Assembly (NCBI RefSeq): GCF_003945595.2
Contig: NW_024104672.1
Coordinates: forward strand, 62,001-126,000
Direction of reading: 5' to 3'
Length of the DNA stretch: 64,000 nt
DNA from: Pipra filicauda
Lineage: Eukaryota > Chordata > Aves > Passeriformes > Pipridae
Shown here: positions 39,701 through 46,410 of the stretch, piece by piece
Layout of the letters: each line of letters opens with the position of its first letter
Numbering within the stretch: position 1 is the stretch's first letter
Notes under the pieces: model-generated
What the model was told of the DNA's origin: nothing
The model's input: the letters and a program-made list of their open reading frames with translations, nothing else
The model's database searches: none
Position numbers and translations under genes: made by a program

Positions 39701-42700
39701 CTTACATAACATCTTTTCTTGGAAGATGGGCAAAATTCAGTATAGCCATAATATAGATATGTTTCATGTCTCTGGTTCCTTCAGAGCTTATAGTGTTCAG
39801 TAAATAGGCTGGTAACCTAATTTGTTCTTGTCTGCAAGTATCAGGCAGAATGGTCGGGTGACTGCTGTGTTATAACCTAGTCTTCTAATATTTTCAATAT
39901 AGATAGGCCACTAGGGTTTCTTATAATGAATTGATGCTTTCGCCCAAAAAGGATGCATGACAAGTTGTCCATTTACACAAGTGACCCACGTTTGGTTTTG
40001 TTTGTAGCCTGTCTTTTGAAATGCTCTGGACATGGGCACTGTGACCCCATAACAAAGCGCTGCATTTGCTACCAGCTGTGGATGGAAAACTTGATACATC
40101 GTTATCTAAATGATGGAGAGAGTAATTGTGGTGAGTTTGGTGTTGTGGAATGTATTTTAAGAGTAACTCGTAGTCTTGCGACTGTTGATTATTTGCTCTC
40201 AGAATGGGGAATACTTAGGAGGTAGATGTTGAGGGAGGACTAAAACGGTCTCTGTTTTCCGGCCCAGCAGTACATTTCTGTAGAAAGATATTTGAATAAT
40301 TTCCTGAAATTACAATGTCTTGGCAGTAGTAGCCTTTATTTAAAATATTTTAAAAGTTTAAATTTTAAAAAGAATCACTATCTGATGAAAAATATGTGAA
40401 AATTTTCTCACGGGAGAGAAATTTTGCAACAATTTGGGGCCAGTTGGAGGGATTGTTGAATAACATGGGCACTGGAAAGCCTTTGAGTAGGAGTGTTGCA
40501 AAGCTGTAAAAGAGACAGCAACTTAGATTCTCTGAGTGGGTGGTTGATGCTTCTGTGCCAGAAGTGTGATCTGATCTAAGCAAAGAAGACATCAGTGTTC
40601 TGGACTGACCAATATTGTCACCTTTAGAACCTCATTTTCTTAGCATGATTAATTCCACTGTTTCTTTCAGTTTGCCTGTTGCTTCTAGGAGACGCAATTT
40701 AGGTTCACCAGCATCATCCTGTCTATATTCTATGGCACATCTAATTTATCAGCTTAAATTCTCTATTTCAAAAAACTAAAATTTAAATTTAATTTGTCTT
40801 CTACTTAAGTTGAAATAAAGCTCAACTCTCTAAGTACTGTGCAGGCTTGGAGACATTTGCTGAGCAATGCACTAGTCTTCAAGTAAATCTATAAACGCTC
40901 ATAAGGAGCTTAGTACAAGCCATTAAGTAACCATGGGCTATGTAGTAAACAAAGACTTAATGACAACCCAAAGAGGGTGCTAGGTTTTAAGCCTGAGGCT
41001 AGGACCTCCTGCAGCCCTGCTGTGCTATTCCATAGTGTAATAATAACACTGAAAATAGTGATCATACACATGTTGGAGTTCACATTATTGCACATCTCTC
41101 TATATCCTTCTGTTTTCATGGATTTATAAATGTAAGTATGCAGGTAGAAAGATCTATCTCTATTCAGCTGCTTTTTTTAAAGCACTACTGCTCTTTTAAA
41201 GCCAGACCTAGAGTACACCTATGTTTATTTCAGTTAGAGAATGATAACTGAGGTGGTAGCCATGCCCCTTTGCAGGACTTTCAGTACTCACATAGACTTC
41301 AGAAATCTTTGGATGGTAAAAGATATTAGAGTGGAAGAAAATTTTCTAACATGCACTTTCAGTCTTAAAGCTTAAGAGTTTTTAGGAATTCTTCTGAGAA
41401 TATGAATGTGCTGAGTTTTCCTAACTTCCTGTTGGCACTCCCCATTTCTCAGAATTGGTTATTTTAATAGGGTTTGTATTAGAAATTATTCATGACTTTA
41501 CAAAGCACCGTTGTGTTTCTTTTTTCAGAGTGGAGTATACTCTATGTGACTGTATCTGTTTTTATTTTGATTGTGGTCATGGTAGGGCTTGCCTGGTTCT
41601 GCATCTGCTGCTGCAAGAGGTACATGATTTGTGTTTCTTTTTGATGGGGTATATGCAAAAACTGCCATATTTTAGTCCAGTCCTTAGCACTAAACCAGTG
41701 AATTCTTTTCAGACATGTGAGGAGCTTCCTGTAGCTGTTTCTGTAGAGACACGCTTTTGTTGAAAAAAAGAGTATCCATTTGTGTCTCTGTGCTCCTCTA
41801 CATTAAAAAAACCAAAAAGCTAATGTTGCAGTATCATTCGTATGAAGTGATAATTAATGTCAAAATGCTGAGAGTATACTGCAGATCTTCACAGTCTCCA
41901 AGTCCTCCAGGTACTCTATGCTAACAAAAAAGAGGCACACCCTGAAGGTCACTCACTGATAATGGAATGTTCTAGGCCATGGGAAAGGATCTGCTCCCAG
42001 TCTGCTCTTTCCCCTGGACAGGAAGGGTGGGTAGGTGGGCTGCATGTGGCTAACAGGCAAGGAGTACTCCAGCGATCTCAGTTATGCAGACATCTTGCTT
42101 CCTCTTTCCTTAAACAATTCTATCTACTACTGTATGTTGTTTCCCTTTCTGCCCTCCCTCCAGTCTTTGCCGGTGAGCTGATAAGAAATTCTCTTTCAAG
42201 TGACAGGCCCCTGCAAGTTCTGTCACTAGAGCAAGTGTTTCTGCTGCAGCCCAAATGGCTCAGCAAATAGATAGCTTGTTCAGGTGTTAGTAAAAATAAA
42301 ATGCTGTCAAAATCTTTCCATATTTTCAACTTTTTGCAGTATATAAAGGATGTGTGGGAGTTGATGCCGATTTCTTTTTGTGGTTGAAGGAACAGTGCTG
42401 TTAGTAGAAAACTTTAGATAGTAAAGTGTGTCCCACTCCACCCCCACACTGTGGAGCCTCACAGGCTTGTGTAGATTTGATGATAAAGGGATTCTTTATT
42501 AGTTCAGCTGCTTTTGTCCTTTGTCCTCATGTTGCTTGTGCCAGAGAGTCAGGGCTGGTTGATACAGATCCATGTGAAAAAGGGGAAGGAAATGCTGCAC
42601 AGGACAGAATGGCAAGAGATTCCCTTTGCTTTGGGGAAACTACAGGGAAAAGTACACTGTAGTCCTAAGATTTGACTGGAGTTTTGGAGGTTTTAAAGAC

Positions 42701-44263
42701 TTTGAGTTGCCAAATGAATTCTATTTTTTTTTTTAGAAGACCATAGAGGGGAGGCCAAGCGGCTGGCTGTTGCTGTAATGTTGTCTGAGCAGTAAAGTGG
42801 CTTCACTGTGAACTGTAGGGCAAATGAATATATGTCTGCCTTGTCTGTAGTAACTATGTTGAAACTGAACAAACTGAACCCCTGTGGCCTAGGAAAGCAA
42901 ATGAATTTGTCTTACTTTCTTCATCTTTGTATATCAGAGAGAAAATAAACTATGCTGTCTTGTCCAGATTGTACAGTTGCTTTATGCAGGTATAAACTGG
43001 AACAACTATTTTAAAGTGGAGGTGAGAAAGTACAGTGACACTGTGTATATCAGGGTATATAGCTATGTGTATCAAAAGGACCAGATTTATGTGTGTACAT
43101 GAGAATTACATGTCTTTGTGGTAACTTCCTTTCTAGCAGAAAGAGGACAAAGATAAGAAGGAAAACAAAATATACCATCCTAGATAACATAGATGAGCAG
43201 GAGAGAATGGAACTACGACCCAAATACGGTAAGTGCTATATGATAAACTGTGAACTCATCCACCGAGCGTACAGTCAATGTGTCTGAATTCACAGCTGTA
43301 GTCAGGAGGAGCCCAGAAGCTGGCCTAAAAGTCTGGAAATGGCAGAGTCAGACAATGGAGTGGCTAGAGGGGAATTGCTTCATTTCTTGTATGAAGCCTT
43401 GGGCTCAGCCACTGCTCTGAGCTTCTTAGTTAATCTTAATTTAGAACATTTTATTGTCCCACAGACATTCTCTATGTAACTTTTTCTCCTCTGCACATGC
43501 TTTAATTTGGAGCTGTTTTTATTGCTGCCCAGCAGTTCCTTCCTGACCTATAAGTGCCCTGTTAAACCTCAGTAGACTTCAGCTGCTGTTTACATATATT
43601 TTGATTTCCTTAAATTCCAGTTTTTAGCAGGGGAAGTGTTGGAAACCAAGGAATTAAAATCATCCTGAGAAATTGCTTTCCTAGAAAGACAGAGATAACA
43701 TTTCTGTAGAAACCATGACCTTTCATTCCCACTTGTGTTAATAAGACACTTGAGTAGACAGACTAATTTCCAGATTTAAGCTATTAAAAGTACATTAGGT
43801 ATGTACTAAGATAATCTAATTGTTTCAAATTTAAATGCATATATTCAGATTTCAGAGCCATAAACTGATAGGCCTGTAGTGAAGTCAGAAGAGTATCTGC
43901 CCGACAGTATGTGATAGTTCTTAGGCCAGTTTTTATATTGATAGTGGCAGTGGTACATGCTGTTACATTACACTGCAGAGAAGGTTTTCACTTACTTTTC
44001 ATATCACAGCAGGGACAGTGGTGGTTAGTTATTACTAAAAAGTAAAATCTTTCTAATGAGTTTGTTTTGCTTTTTTATTGTCAGGTATAAAACACAGAAG
44101 TACAGAGCACAACTCCAGTCTGATGGTCTCTGAGTCAGAGTTTGACAGTGATCAGGACACTATCTTCAGCAGAGAAAAGATTGAAAGAGAGAATCCTAGA
44201 ACACTTATGAATGGATCCATCAGAAATGGAGTTTCCTTCAACTACAGCTCCAAAGACAGATAA
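2767..44263 (+). CDS. KIAA0319: KIAA0319, neuronal PKD-repeat type I membrane protein (whole gene, 20 coding exons)
   Basis: Spliced product is 1078 residues (human about 1072). The 20 exons sum to 3237 nt with matching phases at every junction. Order: signal peptide (about 1-17); MANSC domain rich in Cys (about 20-100); acidic and Ser/Thr-rich region (about 100-335); ectodomain with PKD beta-sandwich repeats (about 336-817), each marked by Asp/Gly motifs such as LDGS, DDxxIVxYxW and TVTD; juxtamembrane Cys-rich segment (about 918-958); one membrane helix (about 962-984) followed by Cys residues; and a basic tail containing YTIL at 1001-1004, equivalent to human Tyr995, reported as needed for clathrin-mediated endocytosis. 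The human gene is a dyslexia candidate implicated in neuronal migration and axon growth. It converges with ALDH5A1, as in human. All introns are GT-AG. Identity is secure; start choice and 3' end are less so. Confidence 0.97.
4938..5845 (+). mobile_element. Second LTR-like element nested in the first, sense to KIAA0319
   Basis: This 908-bp segment interrupts the outer LTR and is bounded by AAGAA at 4933-4937 and 5846-5850, a probable 5-bp target duplication. The right end is ACA; the left end is TATC instead of TG, so either the end has mutated or the boundary is slightly off. It contains a CpG-richer segment (5160-5480), a duplicated 23-bp motif (5486-5508 and 5544-5566) and AATAAA on the plus strand at 5698-5703, as expected of an LTR in + orientation. 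It has no coding capacity. Confidence 0.55.
5486..5566 (-). promoter_or_regulatory. Two CTCF-like motifs in a duplicated 23-bp unit
   Basis: The 23-bp units at 5486-5508 and 5544-5566 differ at one base and are spaced 58 bp apart. On the minus strand the first contains TCAGCAGAGGGCGCT, a full match to the CTCF core consensus as I know it (CCASYAGRKGGCRS-type). The second differs by one base at a preferred purine position. Binding is an inference. Confidence 0.5.
6018..6275. repeat. Degenerate short tandem units inside the outer LTR
   Basis: Diverged units of roughly 50-70 bp recur, each built around a CTCCAGYRTGG-like core followed by a CCACRGG/CATGGG-like segment (for example near 6018, 6060, 6110, 6160, 6210 and 6255). 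Such internal arrays are a feature of this LTR family as I remember it. The units are too diverged for exact borders. Confidence 0.5.
7047..7076. repeat. Exact 15-bp tandem duplication
   Basis: Two adjacent identical copies of ATAGAAGACATTGCT occupy 7047-7061 and 7062-7076. They lie in intron 1 with no evident function. Confidence 0.85.
11253..12025 (+). CDS. KIAA0319: KIAA0319 coding exon 2 (MANSC domain and acidic region)
   Basis: This largest exon (773 nt, residues 17-274) is bounded by ...GTTTCAG|GTTCC and GAG|GTATG. It carries the Cys-rich MANSC domain: the run from CEQCREG through YSGAVISPNLETTKIMRV to CIAACCDLSGCDLSW and NCKPKK aligns closely with human. The later part is acidic, includes SEYIDDY-like and TDYADWGL segments, and is poorly conserved towards the end. 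The acceptor is phase 1 and the donor phase 0. Confidence 0.96.
13200..13650 (+). repeat. Old CR1 LINE fragment (ORF2 endonuclease-side region)
   Basis: The segment resembles the CR1 ORF2 region encoding GDFNHP-type motifs: 'gaggatttaagccatccaaa', followed by text equivalent to 'gggcacaagcaat...aggtt' and 'tggacctcaccct...caaggaggg'. It is heavily diverged with broken frames. Borders are approximate; assignment rests on remembered CR1 consensus. Confidence 0.65.
17262..17286. repeat. Short GTT/GTC trinucleotide tract
   Basis: An interrupted (GTT)n/(GTC)n stretch is followed by T-run and, at about 17296-17335, two copies of an ACTTCTGTTGGA segment. Low-complexity intronic sequence. Confidence 0.6.
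18150..18520. repeat. Degenerate three-unit repeat in intron 2
   Basis: Three related segments begin at about 18153, 18324 and 18451. Each reads roughly as CAGTCCCTGAYGCT..., then a TCCCAGCTGMACAGGGATCTT-like stretch and ..CTGTCC. Spacings are about 171 and 127 bp. An open frame of 186 codons crosses all three, but the third unit is in a different frame, so the resemblance is at DNA level, not protein level. Confidence 0.55.
18740..18960 (+). repeat. CR1 LINE 3' end, + strand
   Basis: The conserved CR1 tail is recognisable: 'ggtcctgagcagcctgctgt', 'ctaaccctgctttaaggaag', 'gggttgaactaggctgtcta' and 'gaggtccctttccgcctcag'. It is 5' truncated; the left border is approximate. Confidence 0.85.
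19779..19962 (+). CDS. KIAA0319: KIAA0319 coding exon 3
   Basis: Bounded by TTTTTCAG|GCTGCT and GCAG|GTAATG, 184 nt, residues 275-336. It encodes a Ser/Thr/Pro-rich, poorly conserved linker with one N-glycosylation sequon (ENVTEG). Position, phases (0 in, 1 out) and composition match the variable human region before TVKELTVSAGDN. Confidence 0.88.
19963..22154 (+). other. KIAA0319: KIAA0319 intron 3
   Basis: No coding exon is visible. A short direct duplication near 20445-20482 (AGCCCTTAGTAGAGGAGA / AGCCCTTAGCAGGGGAGA) is the only structure seen. Confidence 0.7.
22155..22259 (+). CDS. KIAA0319: KIAA0319 coding exon 4
   Basis: Bounded by TGTCTTAG|ATACAG and ACAG|GTGAGT, 105 nt, residues 336-371. 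The product includes TVKELIVSAGDN and LPKNEVELNAF, near-identical to the human start of the PKD ectodomain. Confidence 0.95.
22260..22925 (+). other. KIAA0319: KIAA0319 intron 4
   Basis: A 666-bp intron; nothing beyond unique AT-rich sequence is seen. Confidence 0.7.
22926..23023 (+). CDS. KIAA0319: KIAA0319 coding exon 5
   Basis: Bounded by GCTCTTAG|AAACAG and CTCAT|GTAAGT, 98 nt, residues 371-403. It encodes TYEWSLISHPADY, the W-containing strand of the first PKD repeat, and ends in phase 0. Confidence 0.95.
23420..23507 (+). CDS. KIAA0319: KIAA0319 coding exon 6
   Basis: Bounded by TGTCTCAG|TTATCA and CCAG|GTAAGT, 88 nt, residues 404-433. It encodes LSVGLYAFKVTVSG and AFGEGFVNVTVKP, closing the first PKD repeat and matching human closely. 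Introns on either side (23024-23419, 23508-24055) show no other feature. Confidence 0.96.
24056..24148 (+). CDS. KIAA0319: KIAA0319 coding exon 7
   Basis: Bounded by GTCTCACAG|CCCTCA and GCAGTC|GTACGT, 93 nt, residues 433-464. It encodes VNQPPVAVASPKVQEVSLP and TFIDGS, the start of the second PKD repeat. The donor GTACGT is unusual but fits the required phase 1. The following intron (24149-24740) has no other feature. Confidence 0.94.
24741..24873 (+). CDS. KIAA0319: KIAA0319 coding exon 8
   Basis: Bounded by AATGTAG|AAAGTA and TTTCAG|GTACCT, 133 nt, residues 464-508. It encodes DDMKIVSYHWEEIKGP and LHLSNLVPGNYTF of the second PKD repeat, ending in phase 2 inside an Arg codon. Confidence 0.96.
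24874..26663 (+). other. KIAA0319: KIAA0319 intron 8
   Basis: A 1.8-kb intron of unique sequence; I see no repeat element or exon in it. Confidence 0.65.
26664..26892 (+). CDS. KIAA0319: KIAA0319 coding exon 9
   Basis: Bounded by CTATTATAG|ACTCAC and ATGCAG|GTATGT, 229 nt, residues 508-584. It finishes PKD repeat 2 (LTVIDSDGAANST) and opens repeat 3 (PPIANAGPNQAVTLP, ITLNGNQSSDDHEIVSYEWS). Confidence 0.97.
27445..27592. repeat. T/G-rich low-complexity tract
   Basis: A 24-base T run is followed by irregular TTTTG / TTTGG units for about 150 bp. The open frames reported across it (poly-Phe) are artefacts of composition. Confidence 0.85.
28129..28600 (-). repeat. CR1 LINE 3' end, minus strand
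   Basis: The plus strand begins with the complement of the terminal CR1 octamer repeat (ATCATAGAGTCATAGAATGG) followed by GGTTTGGGTTGGAAGAGACC and the conserved 'gttgctcaaagccccatcc' and 'ggccttgaacacttccac' segments. It is 5' truncated near 28600, with moderate divergence. Confidence 0.92.
29312..29435 (+). CDS. KIAA0319: KIAA0319 coding exon 10
   Basis: Bounded by GTGAAG|GGAGTG and CCTG|GTAAGT, 124 nt, residues 585-626. It encodes GVRTPYLQLSAMQEGDYTF and TVIV-type strand LIVQP, matching human PKD repeat 3. The acceptor is weak, with no pyrimidine run directly before AAG, but phase and homology fix it. Confidence 0.93.
29436..32044 (+). other. KIAA0319: KIAA0319 intron 10
   Basis: Nearly half of this 2.6-kb intron is a solo LTR (29743-30998) in antisense orientation. 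The rest shows nothing recognisable. Confidence 0.75.
29743..30998 (-). mobile_element. Solo LTR of an endogenous retrovirus (ERVL-like)
   Basis: The 1256-bp element has TGTGGAGGTTTGA at the left end and TCAAACCACCACA at the right, so TG...CA termini extend into 13-bp inverted ends with one mismatch. Flanks are GCTGT (29738-29742) and ACTGT (30999-31003), a probable 5-bp target duplication with one change. On the minus strand, TATAAAAAAC (30221-30230) precedes AATAAA (29859-29864), giving a standard U3-R-U5 order. It is GC-rich in U3. No internal coding region remains. The family name is not certain. Confidence 0.78.
32045..32177 (+). CDS. KIAA0319: KIAA0319 coding exon 11
   Basis: Bounded by TTTTGCAG|AAAATA and ATCAG|GTATCT, 133 nt, residues 626-670. 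It encodes ENNSPPVAVAGPDKELTFP and SATLDGSKSQDDQGIVFYHW, PKD repeat 4. It has the same length and phases as exon 8, as expected for duplicated PKD units. The following intron (32178-33038) has no other feature. Confidence 0.97.
33039..33187 (+). CDS. KIAA0319: KIAA0319 coding exon 12
   Basis: Bounded by TTGTTTCAG|TGGACC and GAAG|GTAAGC, 149 nt, residues 670-720. It encodes SGPSSVQMENDDKAIATV and LTVKDQQGLSSASVLS, completing PKD repeat 4, nearly identical to human. Confidence 0.97.
33632..33827. repeat. T/G-rich low-complexity tract
   Basis: About 195 bp of irregular T-runs separated by G, GG or GGG and TTTG units. The complementary open frames of 96-113 codons (poly-Lys/Asn/Gln or poly-Phe) are compositional artefacts. 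Confidence 0.85.
33930..34320 (-). repeat. CR1 LINE 3' end, minus strand, with internal deletion
   Basis: Starts with TAGAATCATAGACTATTTTG and GGTTGGAAGGGACCATAAAG, then 'gttgctcaaagccctgttc' and 'ggccttgaacacttccagg'. The text then jumps to a more upstream CR1 part ('cccaggatatggttggcttt', 'ccaacacccccaagtctttc'), so an internal deletion is likely at about 34075. Confidence 0.9.
35250..35401 (+). CDS. KIAA0319: KIAA0319 coding exon 13
   Basis: Bounded by GTGGCTAG|AAAACA and GCTGGG|GTGAGT, 152 nt, residues 720-770. It encodes ENNSPPRAHAGGKHVLVLP and VTLDGSRSADDQGIVSYLW, PKD repeat 5, ending in phase 0. The following intron (35402-36524) shows no repeat or exon. Confidence 0.97.
36525..36663 (+). 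CDS. KIAA0319: KIAA0319 coding exon 14
   Basis: Bounded by TTTTTTGCAG|GATGTG and GCCTG|GTATGA, 139 nt, residues 771-817. It encodes LQLTNLVEGTYTFHLKVTD and DSATVEVRP, finishing PKD repeat 5. The following intron (36664-37816) shows no other feature. Confidence 0.97.
37817..37976 (+). CDS. KIAA0319: KIAA0319 coding exon 15
   Basis: Bounded by CTTCTGTCAG|ATCCCA and ATAAG|GTACAA, 160 nt, residues 817-870. It encodes LVELILQVGVGQLSEQQKD and VRQLAVLLNVLDSDIKVQK, a helical membrane-proximal segment nearly invariant with human. The next intron (37977-39270) has nothing recognisable. Confidence 0.97.
39271..39413 (+). CDS. KIAA0319: KIAA0319 coding exon 16
   Basis: Bounded by CTTTCTGCAG|CACCGC and GGCTG|GTGTGT, 143 nt, residues 870-918. 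It encodes TAVVFYVQNGHP and KADFLLFKVLRVDTA, matching human. The next intron (39414-40007) shows no other feature. Confidence 0.97.
40008..40130 (+). CDS. KIAA0319: KIAA0319 coding exon 17 (Cys-rich juxtamembrane segment)
   Basis: Bounded by TTTGTAG|CCTGTC and TTGTG|GTGAGT, 123 nt, residues 918-959. It encodes CLLKCSGHGHCDPITKRCIC, an EGF-like Cys pattern, followed by WMENLIHRYLNDGESNC just before the membrane. The following intron (40131-41528) shows no repeat or exon. Confidence 0.97.
41529..41619 (+). CDS. KIAA0319: KIAA0319 coding exon 18 (transmembrane helix)
   Basis: Bounded by TTTTTTCAG|AGTGGA and AAGAG|GTACAT, 91 nt, residues 959-989. It encodes a single membrane span (VTVSVFILIVVMVGLAW) ending in a Cys cluster (FCICCCK) that may be palmitoylated. 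The following intron (41620-43136) shows nothing else recognisable. Confidence 0.97.
43137..43228 (+). CDS. KIAA0319: KIAA0319 coding exon 19 (tail with YTIL motif, NAGNAG acceptor)
   Basis: The donor is TACG|GTAAGT. The acceptor is a tandem TAGCAG: use of TAG (exon from 43137) gives KSRKRTK, as long as human KRQKRTK; use of CAG (exon from 43140) gives KRKRTK, one residue shorter. The exon encodes residues 989-1020, including the Yxx-hydrophobic endocytosis motif YTIL at 1001-1004 and DEQERMELRPKY. Confidence 0.95.
43229..44084 (+). other. KIAA0319: KIAA0319 intron 19
   Basis: An 856-bp intron; no repeat or exon is recognised in it. Confidence 0.7.
44085..44263 (+). CDS. KIAA0319: KIAA0319 coding exon 20 (C-terminus)
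   Basis: Acceptor TTATTGTCAG|GTATAA; stop TAA at 44261-44263. It encodes IKHRSTEHNSSLMVSESEF and DSDQDTIFSREK, ending in NYSSKDR (human SYCSKDR). The cytosolic tail is highly conserved. Confidence 0.98.
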
Positions 44264-46291
44264 CTGAATGAGGGTAAAAGCACAGAACATGCTGGTGCAA
44301 CACATCTGAAACATGTTGGCTCACCTCTGTTTTTTCTAGAACCAAAAGCTTCCTAAATTATCAATTAATTGCAGATGAAAGGGTAAATTTTTAACACAGG
44401 TAGAGGAAGGAAGAATGAAGGAAGAAAGATTAGATGGTCCACTAACTCCTCTTGTCACCATTATAGGAACAAGGAAAAGCACATCTTATTTCTTCCATGT
44501 TCCATGCTGAATGTTTGTCTGAACTTCTTTTTTCTATGTCACTGCTACAAAATTAACCAGGGCTGTTGTGCTACAGACTGTGATAACTAACAATGGCATA
44601 TCGATTCATGTCCTGTGCTCCTAGCACTCTCTTGGAGAAGCAGTGTGGTTTATAACAGCAAAAGCCAATATAGATAAATTCCATTACAACTATAGAGAGT
44701 AATATGTGGCCACAGACTCCATCTTAATTTTCAGTTCAGGATGGAAACACAAAGTGCATTTTTAGTGCATTGTGTTTATCTGACTGTGCTTTGTGAATTC
44801 TTTTTCTAGGGTGGAAATTCTTTTCTAGGGAATTCTTTTTCATGAGGTGGAAATGTCTTTGTTTTGTTTTAGAGAAAGTTTTCCCCTGTATTTTCATAGG
44901 AGGTATGATGTCTACAGGAAAGTCCAGCCTTAGGCTGATTCTGTAATGGTGAAAGTGCTTTATCTATGCCGTGTCCATCCAGGAAACTGTAGCACCTTCA
45001 GAAGCATTTTAAGCATCTCAAGCAACCTTTTGCTTAGACATCACTTTTGAGGAGCTCTGAACCTTCTAAGACTAAACACTCAGCCGAGACAAGTTTTCAT
45101 CTGTCAGCCTTAGTGCTCAGTTAAAGAACGTGCCAGGCACTTGTGTAGTGAAATGCTTGTGGCAAATACCGTGTGTGAAGCAGGAGGTTCAACACTTACC
45201 TTCATTGTCATGGGAATTGGTACTGAACAAGGTTTTAGCTTGAACATTAAACTGTTTTGCTTCTTCCTCTGTGGCTGTTCAGTGACTGGATGTGTTGACC
45301 TAAAGAGATCCTTTCAGGTTTTTGGCAAGGGTAGGTGTATTGAAGTTCTTAAAATCCTGTTCACAGTCTGGATAATTTCTTCACAGCCTGCTTGTTAGGC
45401 TTTAAAATCATGCCCCCACAATACTGTCCTTAAAATCCCAAACTGAAGACCTGGCTTTTATACATAAGCCTCACTTGGTGGGGACATCTGTGTCAGTGGT
45501 ACTATTTAGCCATGACGTCAGCTTTTCCTGGGGGTACTCTACTGATGTGCTGGAGTCTTGGGCTGAGATGGAGGAATGATGTGTTTCAATGGAGAAAACA
45601 TTCCTCTGGGAGCATTTTGGAGAGAGTTTTTTTGGTTTTAGTCCAGAAGTAGAGAACCCAATATTGGAGAAGGACGAAACAGTATAGAGATCAAGGGGAG
45701 CAGCATAGAAGGCTCAGGGAGGGTATATAGCCCATCTCCATCATGAAGAATAATTTAGTGGAGAATTTTAGGGCTTTCTCCATCTCTTCTTAGAAGTCTG
45801 AGAGACCAGAGTAGCTGAGTTGAACACTGGGGCTTCTGTGCTTCTCTTGTTAATGGAGTTGGGCAACTAGGTTGGAAGGAATCAGTAGTCAAAAGTTGCA
45901 GCAACACGGCACACTCATAACTTGTTTCATACCTTTGATTCTCAAATGCAGCCAGCAAGAGTCCATAAGGCTACTAATACAGCACTGAGGAATACTTATC
46001 CTGTGCCCAGCCCTGCATTTCTCTGAAGAGCTTTGTGTGGCTGCAGGAGTCATCGTGGAGGGAGAGACTGTGAAGAGCTAAAAAGGGCTAGCGCAGGTGT
46101 TGTCTATGATTTTTCCCATACCCACCAGCAAGGTGCAGTATAAATGGTATGATTTGCTTTCTTCAGAAACCAATTTCAACTCTGTGTATGGGGGGTTTAG
46201 CATATTTATTGAAACAAATCTACTTTATCACACTCTCCCCCTTCTTGAGAGTGTGTGTGTATATGTATATATATTTTTAAATAACTTGGTC

Positions 46292-46297
46292 AATAAA
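46292..46297 (+). terminator. KIAA0319: Candidate poly(A) signal, KIAA0319
   Basis: AATAAA about 2.03 kb after the stop codon, with a TG/T-rich region (GATGTCTTTCAGTTTCTG) 20-30 bases downstream. Usage is inferred. Confidence 0.4.
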
Positions 46298-46381
46298 AGC
46301 AAGGTCAGCTTCTGATGTCTTTCAGTTTCTGCTCCAGATGTGTTAACGTAATAATGCAGTGTTTACTTTAAAGTATTCCTG

Positions 46382-46387
46382 AATAAA
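46382..46387 (+). terminator. KIAA0319: Candidate poly(A) signal, KIAA0319 (alternative)
   Basis: A second AATAAA 90 bases after the first, followed by a T-run at 46410-46419. Either or both may be used. Confidence 0.4.
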
Positions 46388-46410
46388 GTTAAGGCCCACT
46401 CAAAATACTG

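Larger units (their letters stand above)
44264..46410 (+). other. KIAA0319: Probable KIAA0319 3' UTR
   Basis: No coding sequence is seen. A short imperfect tandem repeat of GAATTCTTTTTCTAGGG lies at 44795-44853, and a GT/AT microsatellite at about 46249-46276. Two AATAAA signals (46292-46297 and 46382-46387) mark plausible ends about 2.1 kb after the stop. Confidence 0.55.
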
